Positions 8,622 through 16,312 of a stretch of 64,000 bases of DNA are shown in pieces (the stretch's first letter is position 1; every line of letters begins with the position of its first letter). A program made the position numbers and the translations under genes. The DNA comes from DAOUJW01 sp965218945 (GTDB lineage Bacteria > Chloroflexota > Dehalococcoidia > Lucifugimonadales > UBA2985), in contig OZ244718.1 of the NCBI GenBank assembly GCA_965218945.1, positions 1,240,001 through 1,304,000 on the forward strand, given 5' to 3'. The notes below the pieces were generated by a model that worked only from the letters and a program-made list of their open reading frames with translations, was not told the DNA's origin and searched no databases.

Positions 8622-9950
8622 CTATCCCAGGTCCGACATTATCATGTCGGCTACCTGCTTGCCCATGCGCACGCTGTAGTTGGTGCCCCGGTCCTCCGGG
8701 TAGACCTGGGTGGTGTTCGCCAGGTAGAGGTCTTTGATTGGCGTACGGTGATCGGGTATCTGCTGGGAGTAGTTGGTCCCGATTATTGGTTGGGCCGCCG
8801 CAACCTTGTGATAGTGCCACTCCTCAATCCAGGAGGGATCGAAGCGGGGGTTTATCTTCTTCAGGTGCGGTGTGTACTCGTCAAGCAGCTCCTGCTCAGA
8901 CATGTGGAACAGGGGGCTGTCCTCCCCCAGGTAGTTGGAGATGTACAGGATGTGCTTGCCTCCGTAGATGGAGGGGTCGACGAAGTTGGTCTGCTCAATG
9001 AGGCCCACAAATGGGATTGAGCGGTCGGCTATGTTCAGCCAGTAGATGGGCGACAGCGGCTCTTTGAGGACCAGGATGACCAGCACCGCCGACAGGTATG
9101 TGACGTTCTGTAGCTTGTCTACGTAGTCCTGCGGCAGCGACGGCACGAGCCGTGGAAACACGTAGGACGGGGTTGTGGCCAGCACCGCGTCGAAGCGACG
9201 GACTTCAGAGCCGCCGTCGGCGTTTGGTATCTCTAGGCCAACGGCCCGTCCGTCCTCCACGGTGATGGATCTGACGGGCGTGGAGAGATTCACTTCGCTG
9301 CCCTGCTCCCTGATGCGCTCCGCCAGCACCTCGAAAATCTCCGCGAAGCTTCCCATCGGATAACCCAGCCGCTCACGCTGCATCCCCTTCAGCCCCTTGC
9401 CGCGTGAGGCGAAGCGGGTCTGTATCTTGCCCCAGAACCAGGGCATCCCCACCTTGTCGAAGTGCGCCCCGAACTTGCCTCTGAGCAGCGGGCCCCACAC
9501 CACGTCGTAGACGCCCTTGCCGGCGTACTTGCGGATCCAATCCGAAGCTACAAAAGGCTCAAGTTTACGCCAGTCCTTGTACCTGCGCAGGTACAGAGTG
9601 ACCAGACCCAGCCTGAACCGGTCTATCAGGCTGAGGGGCGAGAATCGCAGGAGGTCGCCCGGAGTCACAAAGTTGTAGATCTTGTCGCCGTAGAAGATAC
9701 CCACCTTGGACTCGATCCAGGCCATCCTGTGGCCCAGGCCAATCTCGTGGACCAGATCAACTATGTCCGTGTCGCTAGTGAACAGGTGATGGTATCCCCT
9801 CTCCAGCCGGCCGCCTCCCACGTCGAACGTAGAAGCCTGCCCGCCCAGGAAGGGCGCGCCCTCGTAAACCGACGCCTGGTGCCCGGCCTTGCCCAGGGTA
9901 TAGGCGGCCGCCAGGCCAGCCGCGCCCGCCCCTATTATGCCCACTTTCAT
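8622..9950 (-). CDS. FAD-dependent oxidoreductase (amine oxidase / protoporphyrinogen oxidase-like)
   Basis: The product has 442 residues. The N-terminal Rossmann dinucleotide-binding motif is MKVGIIGAGAAGLAAAYTLG, followed by GGQASTF, typical of the NAD_binding_8/amino_oxidase superfamily that includes protoporphyrinogen oxidase, phytoene desaturase and UDP-galactopyranose mutase. The C-terminal FAD-contact segment reads LYLANTTQVYPEDRGTN. The start codon overlaps the stop of the upstream flippase-like gene by 4 bases (ATGA), indicating translational coupling. The neighbour suggests lipid or polyprenol metabolism, but no residue fixes the substrate. No carotenoid genes are nearby. Confidence 0.85.
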   Translation of the reverse strand: MKVGIIGAGAAGLAAAYTLGKAGHQASVYEGAPFLGGQASTFDVGGGRLERGYHHLFTSDTDIVDLVHEIGLGHRMAWIESKVGIFYGDKIYNFVTPGDLLRFSPLSLIDRFRLGLVTLYLRRYKDWRKLEPFVASDWIRKYAGKGVYDVVWGPLLRGKFGAHFDKVGMPWFWGKIQTRFASRGKGLKGMQRERLGYPMGSFAEIFEVLAERIREQGSEVNLSTPVRSITVEDGRAVGLEIPNADGGSEVRRFDAVLATTPSYVFPRLVPSLPQDYVDKLQNVTYLSAVLVILVLKEPLSPIYWLNIADRSIPFVGLIEQTNFVDPSIYGGKHILYISNYLGEDSPLFHMSEQELLDEYTPHLKKINPRFDPSWIEEWHYHKVAAAQPIIGTNYSQQIPDHRTPIKDLYLANTTQVYPEDRGTNYSVRMGKQVADMIMSDLG

Positions 9951-11038
9951 CGGGAATCCTCCGTTTCCGGTCTCGCTCCCGTAGTCGGATACGGCAACGG
10001 GGACGTCTGCATTTGGCTCTCTCGCGTTAGCTGGCCAAAGGATACCTTCTCAGCCCAGAGGAATACAAAGCCCAGCAACGTCACGGGTATGAGCAGCGCC
10101 GCGTGCACCACGATGGTGTACGCGCCCGCCGCGGACGCCTCCGCTCCCAGCAGCGTGAGGGTCGTGGCCGCCGCAACCTCGAAGGCTCCGACGCCTCCTC
10201 CGGCCGCCGGCACCGACGTAGCCAGGTTGGAGACGGCGGTGACCAGCAGTATGACGCCCGCCATCTCGGCCAGGCCGAAGGACTTGTCCAGGCCGAAGGA
10301 GAAGGCGACTATGTAGTACATCAGCGCCTCCATCAGCCACACCGGCAGGGAGAGCAGGAAGACCACCGCAAGGCGTCTGGGGTCCTTCAGCGACGCAAGC
10401 CCGTCGATGAACACGTTGATCAGCCCTCTCACCCGGTCCCTGACCCGGGCCGGAAGTATACCCGTCGTCCGGTCAATCAGCGTCTTGAACCAGGGAGGCG
10501 AGGACGCTGCGGCTATCATAAAGAGTAGCACCCCGACAAACGGCATCGACATCGCCAGTGCCAGCAACACCCAGGGGACTCCCGCCTTGTCCGCAAGCCC
10601 CTGCAGCAGTCCCACTATCGGCAGGAACAGGCCGACGACCGCGGCGAAGAAAAGGAGCGTGAGGCCGTCGAAGACACGCTCCACGGCTATGGTGGCGAGG
10701 GCGGAGACCTTGCTGACATTCTCCCGCTCCCCCACGTAGTAGGCCCTCACCACCTCGCCCAGACGCACGGGGAGAACATTGTTGGCCATATAGCCGACCA
10801 CCACCACGGGGTAGAGTCGCCGGACGCTCAGGCCCTTCACCGGCGCAAGAAGGTACTGCCACCGGAAGGTCCGGAAGAAGACTGAGCCGAAGTAGACCAG
10901 AATGGCCGGTACAAGCGCAAAGTAGTTGGCCTCTCCCATCTTCTCCCACGTCTCGCCGATGTCCAGGCGGGACAGGAAGACGCCCAGGAAGAGTGCGCTT
11001 ATCCCTATGGCAAGCCAGAAGCGGTAGGACTTGTGCAA
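9947..11038 (-). CDS. Lysylphosphatidylglycerol synthase TM-domain (UPF0104) membrane protein
   Basis: The product has 363 residues with about eight predicted hydrophobic segments. The sequence FFRTFRWQYLLAP, then GYMANNVLPVRLGEVVRAYY, then TIAVERVFDGL is diagnostic of the MprF N-terminal/AglD-type integral membrane family. Members act as lipid flippases or in polyprenol-linked sugar pathways; the aminoacyl-transferase domain of MprF is absent. Translation appears to begin at TTG (11038), as no closer ATG gives a full first segment. It is the first gene of the operon with the FAD oxidoreductase and the phosphoesterase. The C-terminal tail is short, polar and cytoplasmic. Confidence 0.88.
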   Translation of the reverse strand: MHKSYRFWLAIGISALFLGVFLSRLDIGETWEKMGEANYFALVPAILVYFGSVFFRTFRWQYLLAPVKGLSVRRLYPVVVVGYMANNVLPVRLGEVVRAYYVGERENVSKVSALATIAVERVFDGLTLLFFAAVVGLFLPIVGLLQGLADKAGVPWVLLALAMSMPFVGVLLFMIAAASSPPWFKTLIDRTTGILPARVRDRVRGLINVFIDGLASLKDPRRLAVVFLLSLPVWLMEALMYYIVAFSFGLDKSFGLAEMAGVILLVTAVSNLATSVPAAGGGVGAFEVAAATTLTLLGAEASAAGAYTIVVHAALLIPVTLLGFVFLWAEKVSFGQLTRESQMQTSPLPYPTTGARPETEDSR

Positions 11039-11142
11039 ACGCGAGGCTCCAAGCTCAGAGGTATGGTTACAGTTGCACCAGTATACCTACAATGTACGAA
11101 CGAGGACAATACGGGAGGCCGCGCCGGTGTTCCCCGGGTCTG

Positions 11143-11171
11143 TTGATAATAGCGAACATCGCCGCTATGAT
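11143..11171 (+). promoter_or_regulatory. Promoter of the first lipoprotein gene
   Basis: TTGATA (11143-11148), a 17-base spacer and TATGAT (11166-11171) lie about 50 bases before the ATG at 11224. The leader after it is nearly identical to that of the second lipoprotein gene (shared TATGATACCC, ATGAATCTGTTGGCTATGG and AAAACCGGGAGGGAAAGAAA), showing that the promoter was duplicated with the gene. Confidence 0.75.
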
Positions 11172-11223
11172 ACCCGCATGAATCTGTTGGCTATGGGGCC
11201 AATAAAACCGGGAGGGAAAGAAA

Positions 11224-11523
11224 ATGACCCGTACACACACCACAAGATACATAACCCTGTTGAGCGTTGTCCTTGCGCTGGCCCTTACGGCGGCGCTCGC
11301 GGCCTGCGGAGGCGGCGAGAGCAAGGAGGACATCCTCACTCAGACCTGGGACTGCTGGGCCCAGGGGGACACTGAAGTCTTCGAGGCAAGCATGCTCATG
11401 ACGTTCCCCACCGCCAACAATATGGACGAGGCCAAGGCGCAGTTCATCTATGTGAGTTCCGTCGCTCCGATCGAAGACCTGAAGGCGAGCCGCGACGAAG
11501 CCTGCAGTAACGTGCCTTCCTAG
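11224..11523 (+). CDS. Small lipoprotein, likely truncated by a stop codon
   Basis: The product has 99 residues. It starts behind CCGGGAGGGAAAGAAA. A signal peptide with the lipobox LAAC (C28) gives a lipid-anchored extracytoplasmic protein. The signal region is almost identical to those of the two LRR lipoproteins that follow. The mature part (ESKEDILTQTWDCWAQGD onward) has no recognised domain. After the TAG at 11521 the same frame stays open for 36 codons to a TGA at 11632 and encodes a Pro/Ala/Thr-rich stretch like the linker of the second lipoprotein. The gene may therefore be a shortened form of a longer lipoprotein. Confidence 0.75.
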   Translation: MTRTHTTRYITLLSVVLALALTAALAACGGGESKEDILTQTWDCWAQGDTEVFEASMLMTFPTANNMDEAKAQFIYVSSVAPIEDLKASRDEACSNVPS

Positions 11524-11634
11524 CCTGCCACCACGCTTCCAACGGCCCCGGCTACCGCTCCGGCCGCCACACCTATCCCAGGTTGTTCAGACCGGCCTCC
11601 ACCAGACCGACTTCCCGACCCTCTGCTGGTTTGA
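11524..11634 (+). pseudogene. In-frame P/A/T-rich extension after the lipoprotein stop codon
   Basis: Thirty-six codons in the frame of the preceding lipoprotein read as proline-, alanine- and threonine-rich sequence (beginning PATTLPTAPATAPAAT) and end at TGA 11632-11634. Such composition is typical of the linker that follows the lipobox in this gene family. It suggests a nonsense mutation or stop-codon readthrough. The rest of the gap to 11811 shows no coding signal. Confidence 0.4.
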
Positions 11635-11811
11635 AACAGATAGGCCCAGGATGGGCGGTGTCGTGCGCCATACCATACCCAACGCACGTTAGGAACACCG
11701 CTTTTGGTATTCCCGGGTTGTGTTGGCTATTGCGCATGGGCCGCCCGCTCATCCCAGCGGAAGCCGACATACCAACACATGTTTGGGAGTGGCGAAACGG
11801 GTGTCTCAGCA

Positions 11812-11839
11812 TTGACACCCATAGAAACTTCGCTATGAT
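11812..11839 (+). promoter_or_regulatory. Promoter of the first LRR lipoprotein gene
   Basis: A consensus TTGACA (11812-11817), a 16-base spacer and TATGAT (11834-11839) lie about 53 bases before the ATG at 11893. The sequence from TATGAT to the start codon repeats the leader of the preceding gene almost base for base. Confidence 0.8.
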
Positions 11840-11892
11840 ACCCACATGAATCTGTTGGCTATGGCGTCAGGCAAAACCGGGAGGGAAAGAAA

Positions 11893-12606
11893 ATGACCCG
11901 CACACACACGACAAGATACGTGACCATGTTGAGCGTTGTCCTTGCGCTGGCACTTACGGTGGCGCTCGCGGCCTGCGGCTCTGACGAGCCGTCCGGCGTG
12001 ACAGGCCCCGACCGGACCGCGTCTACCCCAACGGAGACGCCGGCCTCCCCCGCACGGACGCCTACCACGCCAGTGTCAGGGGACGCGCCCACTGCCACCG
12101 ATACGCCTGTACCTGCGGCTGCGACAGCGCCGCCCGCGGCCTCCGGCTCCGCAGAAACGGACCGGGAAGCGCTGGTTGCCCTCTACAACGCAACGGACGG
12201 TGAGAACTGGAAGAACAGCGACAACTGGCTAAGCGACGCTCCCCTCGGCGAATGGACGGGCGTTACCACCAACGACGGGCGCGTTGTGCATCTGTATCTC
12301 AGCACCAACGACTTGAGCGGGGAGATACCGGCGGAGCTGGGCAGCCTCTCCAATCTGGAAGAGCTGGACCTCAGCACCAACGACTTGAGCGGGGAGATAC
12401 CGGCGGAGCTGGGCAGCCTCTTCTGGCTGGAAATTCTGCACCTCTACGACAACGATTTGAGCGGGGAGATACCGGCGGAGCTGGGCAGCCTCTCTAACTT
12501 GGAAGAGCTGGAGCTCGTCTACAACGACTTGAGGGGGTGCGTGCCAAGCAACCTGGAAGACCAGGTGGACTACAAAGAAATCTTTGACAGCCCGCCCTTC
12601 TGCTGA
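11893..12606 (+). CDS. Leucine-rich repeat lipoprotein (plant-type LRRs)
   Basis: The product has 237 residues. The signal peptide ends in lipobox LAAC (C28). A Pro/Thr/Ala-rich linker follows (about 35-85), then an LRR cap (ETDREALVALYNATDGENW, NWLSDAPLGEWTGV). Then come three 24-residue repeats of the form LSGEIPAELGSLSNLxxLxL and a C-terminal cap with two cysteines (GCVPSNLED and the final PPFC). The repeat consensus is that of plant-specific LRRs. The DNA repeats are nearly identical per 72 bases, so copy number could change by slippage. The expected role is binding a ligand at the cell surface; the ligand is unknown. It has its own promoter and a strong GGGAGGGAAAG ribosome-binding site. 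Confidence 0.9.
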   Translation: MTRTHTTRYVTMLSVVLALALTVALAACGSDEPSGVTGPDRTASTPTETPASPARTPTTPVSGDAPTATDTPVPAAATAPPAASGSAETDREALVALYNATDGENWKNSDNWLSDAPLGEWTGVTTNDGRVVHLYLSTNDLSGEIPAELGSLSNLEELDLSTNDLSGEIPAELGSLFWLEILHLYDNDLSGEIPAELGSLSNLEELELVYNDLRGCVPSNLEDQVDYKEIFDSPPFC

Positions 12607-12704
12607 AGCCACGCGCCCTCAGCCGGGGAGGGACGGCGTATCGCCCGGGAGGCGCTGCCGGCGCGTGGTGACTATGGCGCAAACAAAACCGGGAGGTAAA
12701 GAAG

Positions 12705-13643
12705 ATGATCCGTACACACACCACAAGATACGTGACCCTGTTGAGCGTAGTCCTTGCGCTGGCCCTTACGGCGGCGCTCGCGGCCTGCGGCTCTGACGAG
12801 CCGTCCGGCGTGACAGGCCCCGCCGAAACGGACCGGGAAGCCCTGGTTGCCCTCTACAACACAACGGACGGTGAGAACTGGAATGGAAGCGCCAACTGGC
12901 TGAGCGACGCTCCCCTCGGCGAATGGGAGGGCGTCACCACCAACAGCGACGGGCGCGTTACAGAGCTGAACCTCGGGGAGAACGCCTTGAGCGGGGAGAT
13001 ACCGGCGGAGCTGGGCACCCTCTCCAACCTGACATGGCTGGACATCAGAGACAACACCTTGAGCGGGGAGATACCGGCGGAGCTGGGCAGCCTCTCGAAC
13101 CTGACAAGGCTGTACCTCAGCCGCAACGAGTTGAGCGGAGAGATATCGGCGGAGCTGGGCAGCCTCTCCAACCTGACACATCTGTTCCTCAACGCCAACG
13201 AGTTGAGCGGGGAGATACCGGCGGAGCTGGGAAGCCTCTCCAACCTGTTAGGGCTGGCCCTCAGCGCCAACGAGTTGAGCGGGGAGATACCGCCGGTGCT
13301 GGGCAGCCTCTCCAACCTTGAAGTGCTGAGCCTCGGCGGGAACGCCTTGAGCGGGGAGATACCGGCGGAGTTGGGCAGCCTCTCCAACCTGACATTGCTG
13401 CACCTCTTCGAGAACGAGTTGAGCGGGGAGATACCGCCGGAGTTGGGCAGCCTCTCCAAACTTGAATTGCTGGGCCTCGGCAACAACGCCTTGAGCGGGG
13501 AGATACCGGCGGAGCTGGGCAGCCTCTCCAACCTGACAAGGCTGGGCCTCAGAAACAACGAGTTGAGCGGGTGCGCGCCAAGCAGCCTGGAAGACCAGTT
13601 GGACTTTGACGTATCTGACCTTGGCGACCTGCCCTTCTGCTGA
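12705..13643 (+). CDS. Leucine-rich repeat lipoprotein with eight repeats
   Basis: The product has 312 residues. It carries the same signal peptide as its upstream paralogue with lipobox LAAC, but the Pro/Thr linker is missing: the LRR cap ETDREALVALYNTTDGENW follows almost at once. Eight 24-residue plant-type repeats then run with consensus LSGEIPAELGSLSNLTxLxL, with small changes at the variable surface positions. A cap with cysteines (GCAPSSLED and PFC at the end) closes the domain. The 3' flank repeats that of the previous gene (tgaagccacgcgccctcagc), so a whole unit was duplicated. No separate promoter of the upstream type is visible, so it may be read through from the first copy. It has its own GGGAGGTAAAG ribosome-binding site. 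Confidence 0.9.
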   Translation: MIRTHTTRYVTLLSVVLALALTAALAACGSDEPSGVTGPAETDREALVALYNTTDGENWNGSANWLSDAPLGEWEGVTTNSDGRVTELNLGENALSGEIPAELGTLSNLTWLDIRDNTLSGEIPAELGSLSNLTRLYLSRNELSGEISAELGSLSNLTHLFLNANELSGEIPAELGSLSNLLGLALSANELSGEIPPVLGSLSNLEVLSLGGNALSGEIPAELGSLSNLTLLHLFENELSGEIPPELGSLSKLELLGLGNNALSGEIPAELGSLSNLTRLGLRNNELSGCAPSSLEDQLDFDVSDLGDLPFC

Positions 13644-13826
13644 AGCCACGCGCCCTCAGCCGGAGACGGACGGCATATCGTCCCGAATGTCTCGCAAGGT
13701 ATCCTCGGCAGGGATGGCGCCGGTCAACTTCGCGCCGCCATGCCGGCCCTCCCTCGCTGCGGAGACCTTTGCGGGACCCCTGGAGTCAGCCCCAAATAGG
13801 CTAGCCAAGTGTCATTCCTGCGGAAG

Positions 13827-14020
13827 GAGACCTTTGCGTAACATCTCGCGTCATCTGGGAAAAGGCGCGCCAGCTGTCATTCTGAGCGGAGCGCAGCGAA
13901 GTGAAGAATCCAAAGCCTCTGCCCGCAAAGCAGTGATGTCTTCAATGAAACCCTTGGGATTCTTCGCTGCGCTCAGAATGACATTCAACGGAGCCGCCGC
14001 GCGGGTTATGCAAAGGTCTC
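13827..14020. repeat. MITE-like element, 194 bp
   Basis: Terminal repeats GAGACCTTTGCGTAAC (13827-13842) and GTTATGCAAAGGTCTC (14005-14020) enclose exactly 194 bp. The interior matches the copy at 1838-2031 in inverted orientation, including the palindromic stretch and the adjacent AAAGCC(T/TTT)...GCAAAG segment. Flanks CGGAAG and TGGAAA could be a decayed 6-bp duplication. It lies in the 434-base gap between the LRR genes and the next operon, which otherwise shows no coding sequence. Confidence 0.75.
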
Positions 14021-14077
14021 TGGAAACGGGGAGCGGGCATCCGGTGGGGCGAGGTGCGTAGCCTGCTCCTGGAGACT

Positions 14078-16312
14078 TCAAGGCTCTGAAGGCTCCTCCA
14101 CAAAGTACGCGATGGCCCTGTGATTGAGATAATCCATGTCCGTCCTGCGATAGACGTAGTAGTCCAGGAAACCGCGCCACTTGTCCCGGCTGATCAGGCT
14201 GGTGAAGGTCTCGCCCAGGCCCAGGCACGGCTCGTCCCGCCTGTCGCTGCACGGCTTGTACCCCTCCGGAGGCCACCAGAGGTACATGAACTCCTCACCG
14301 GGGCCGTAGTTTCCGACGTATCTGGCCATCCTGTCCTTGTTGCGGTCGCTGATGAGCAGCACCGAACCCTCCGGCTCCTGGGTCGCATTGCCCGCATCGA
14401 AATAGTCGACGGTCTCGTAGTCGCGTATATACCAGACGAGGCCCCAGTAGATGTCCTTGTCCACGGTAACGCGCAGCTGGTCTCCCTCGCCTGTACTCTG
14501 GGCTAGTTCGCGTATATCCGCCATTATGCCGGGAACCTCACGGGAGTCCTGGGCGTAGACCAGCATCTCCGCCGGGATGTCGCCGTTGATATAGCTGGCG
14601 TGCCAGCCCGTCCTGACAGCCAACACGAGCAGGACCAGGGCGAAGGACAGGGCCACAATCCTCAGCCCGTTGCCCGCGCCAGAGCGCAGGACCAGGTGTA
14701 CTCCCAGTCCCACCAGCACGAGGACGACTACAAACAGGGCCCAGAACTCAACGAAGTTGAAGAACCTGCCACGTTCTATGTCGAAGAGGATGAGCCTCAC
14801 CAGCAGGTAGAGGAGAAGCGACGTTAGGGGGATGAGATACAGCCCTCCGGCGCTCAGGACGCGCCGCCACCGGACGGCCGCTATCATGTCCCCGATGAAC
14901 TTCCCGGAAAGCACTATCATGGGCAGGGCTATGCTCGCCAGCAGCCAGGGCATCTTCTCCCCTGCCCACGTGTAGAGCAGAACGGTCGCGACCACCCAGT
15001 AGGACAGGAACCTGGTGAAGCTGTTGCCTCGAAGGGAGTAGTAAACCACTCCCGCTACGGAGAAGATCAGGGGCAGCGTCTCGTACAGAGGCGCGATGAC
15101 GAAGTAGTAGTACCAGGGCTGGTCTCCCCTGTTCACGTCGTGCTGTACTATCCAGTATCCCAGGGACTGCCACATTCCGCTGGCAACACCCAGTGCGTTG
15201 GTGAAGAAGGTGGTGTACAGGAGCAGCCACACGCTGTAGAAGGCGGCGGCGCAGCGCAGCCAGACCTGCCTGTTCCACGAGACTCCGACCAGCGTCGAGA
15301 ACCACAGCGCCGCGAACACCAACAGCGCGGCTATCACCATGCCCTTGGTTACGTCCACGCTCTGTATTGTCCAGAGCACGTCTCCGGCGGGTGCGCCTAC
15401 CGGGTTGCCGCTGCCCGCCAGAACGACCCCGTAGCTCTTCAGCGCGCTCTGGAACAGGCTGACCAGCGCTACGGCCTGCGGAAGCAGCAGAGTCGACAGC
15501 AGGACCAGGAACACCCCAGGTCGCGAGAACGCCGATAGCCGGGCCCGTCCACGGGCGTGCCCGTAGCCGTATCCAATGCCCGGAGTATAGCGGTACTCGT
15601 CGTCCGGCTGGTCTGCGCCGGCTCCGGCAGCGGCAGGCCGGCGCAGCAGCCAGGGAACCCAATCCTTCGCTGCCGTTATCAGCAGATAGCTCCCCAGAAT
15701 GCCTACGACGAAGAAGGTCGTCTCCTTGGTGGCGAATGCCATTGCGAGCGTCAGGGCGCTCAGGTACAGGTAGCGAGGCTTGCCTTCGGCCATGTATCGC
15801 CACAGCAGGATGATCAGGCCCAGTGTCCACACGGCCATGAAGATGTCGTTGCGGGCGTAGCGGCTGTAGAAGAGCATCATTGGCGAGAAGGCCAGAAGGA
15901 CGGCCGTAACCAGCGCCCCTGCCCTGCCCAGATGTGAGCGGAAGAAGTAAGGGAGGGCTACCAGGACTGTCCCGAATATTGCCGCTGGCAGCCGCGCCGT
16001 GAACTCGCTGTCTCCGAAGAGGAAGAACATGGCGGCAATGCCGTGGTACTGGAATGGGCCATGGGAAAGGGGGTTGTGCTGGTAGCCGAGGCCCTCGGCT
16101 AGGCGGAAGCTGTAGTACAGGTGCAGACTTTCGTCGTAACCTATGGCCCTTGCGCCAAGGTCCCAGAAACGCATGGACGCGGCCACCAGTATCAACAGCG
16201 CGTACGCTGCCACCTCCCAGTGGGAAGCCAGCAGGGAGAGTAGGCTTCCCCTTTGCTCGTCCGCAGAGGCGACGCTGGACTCCTTCATAACGGCTCTGTC
16301 ACTCTCGTACAC
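14078..16312 (-). CDS. TIGR03663-family membrane glycosyltransferase-like protein (Agl23-like)
   Basis: The product has 744 residues. The N-terminal luminal loop after the first membrane segment carries RFWDLGARAIGYDESLHLYYS and HNPLSHGPFQYHG, the acidic and histidine motifs of the GT39/PMT-like fold and specifically of the TIGR03663 family found in Chloroflexota and haloarchaea. About a dozen membrane segments and a C-terminal soluble domain follow. The expected role is transfer of sugars from lipid-linked donors, or a flippase-associated function. The frame opens with GTG at 16312, overlapping the preceding gene by 14 bases. An ATG at 16288 is an alternative, and neither has a convincing Shine-Dalgarno sequence. 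The pairing with a DUF2298 gene is conserved in the lineage. Confidence 0.88.
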   Translation of the reverse strand: MYESDRAVMKESSVASADEQRGSLLSLLASHWEVAAYALLILVAASMRFWDLGARAIGYDESLHLYYSFRLAEGLGYQHNPLSHGPFQYHGIAAMFFLFGDSEFTARLPAAIFGTVLVALPYFFRSHLGRAGALVTAVLLAFSPMMLFYSRYARNDIFMAVWTLGLIILLWRYMAEGKPRYLYLSALTLAMAFATKETTFFVVGILGSYLLITAAKDWVPWLLRRPAAAGAGADQPDDEYRYTPGIGYGYGHARGRARLSAFSRPGVFLVLLSTLLLPQAVALVSLFQSALKSYGVVLAGSGNPVGAPAGDVLWTIQSVDVTKGMVIAALLVFAALWFSTLVGVSWNRQVWLRCAAAFYSVWLLLYTTFFTNALGVASGMWQSLGYWIVQHDVNRGDQPWYYYFVIAPLYETLPLIFSVAGVVYYSLRGNSFTRFLSYWVVATVLLYTWAGEKMPWLLASIALPMIVLSGKFIGDMIAAVRWRRVLSAGGLYLIPLTSLLLYLLVRLILFDIERGRFFNFVEFWALFVVVLVLVGLGVHLVLRSGAGNGLRIVALSFALVLLVLAVRTGWHASYINGDIPAEMLVYAQDSREVPGIMADIRELAQSTGEGDQLRVTVDKDIYWGLVWYIRDYETVDYFDAGNATQEPEGSVLLISDRNKDRMARYVGNYGPGEEFMYLWWPPEGYKPCSDRRDEPCLGLGETFTSLISRDKWRGFLDYYVYRRTDMDYLNHRAIAYFVEEPSEP

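Noticed and set aside
11150..11892. Conserved leader peptide MNLLAM upstream of the lipoprotein genes
   Set aside because: The two leaders are copies by duplication, but the frame is not kept: one ends at the lipoprotein start and the other runs on, so selection for a peptide is not supported.
12300..13570. Regular DNA repeats that could be taken for a CRISPR array
   Set aside because: The repeats are in frame, 72 bp long without unique spacers, and encode leucine-rich repeats of lipoproteins.
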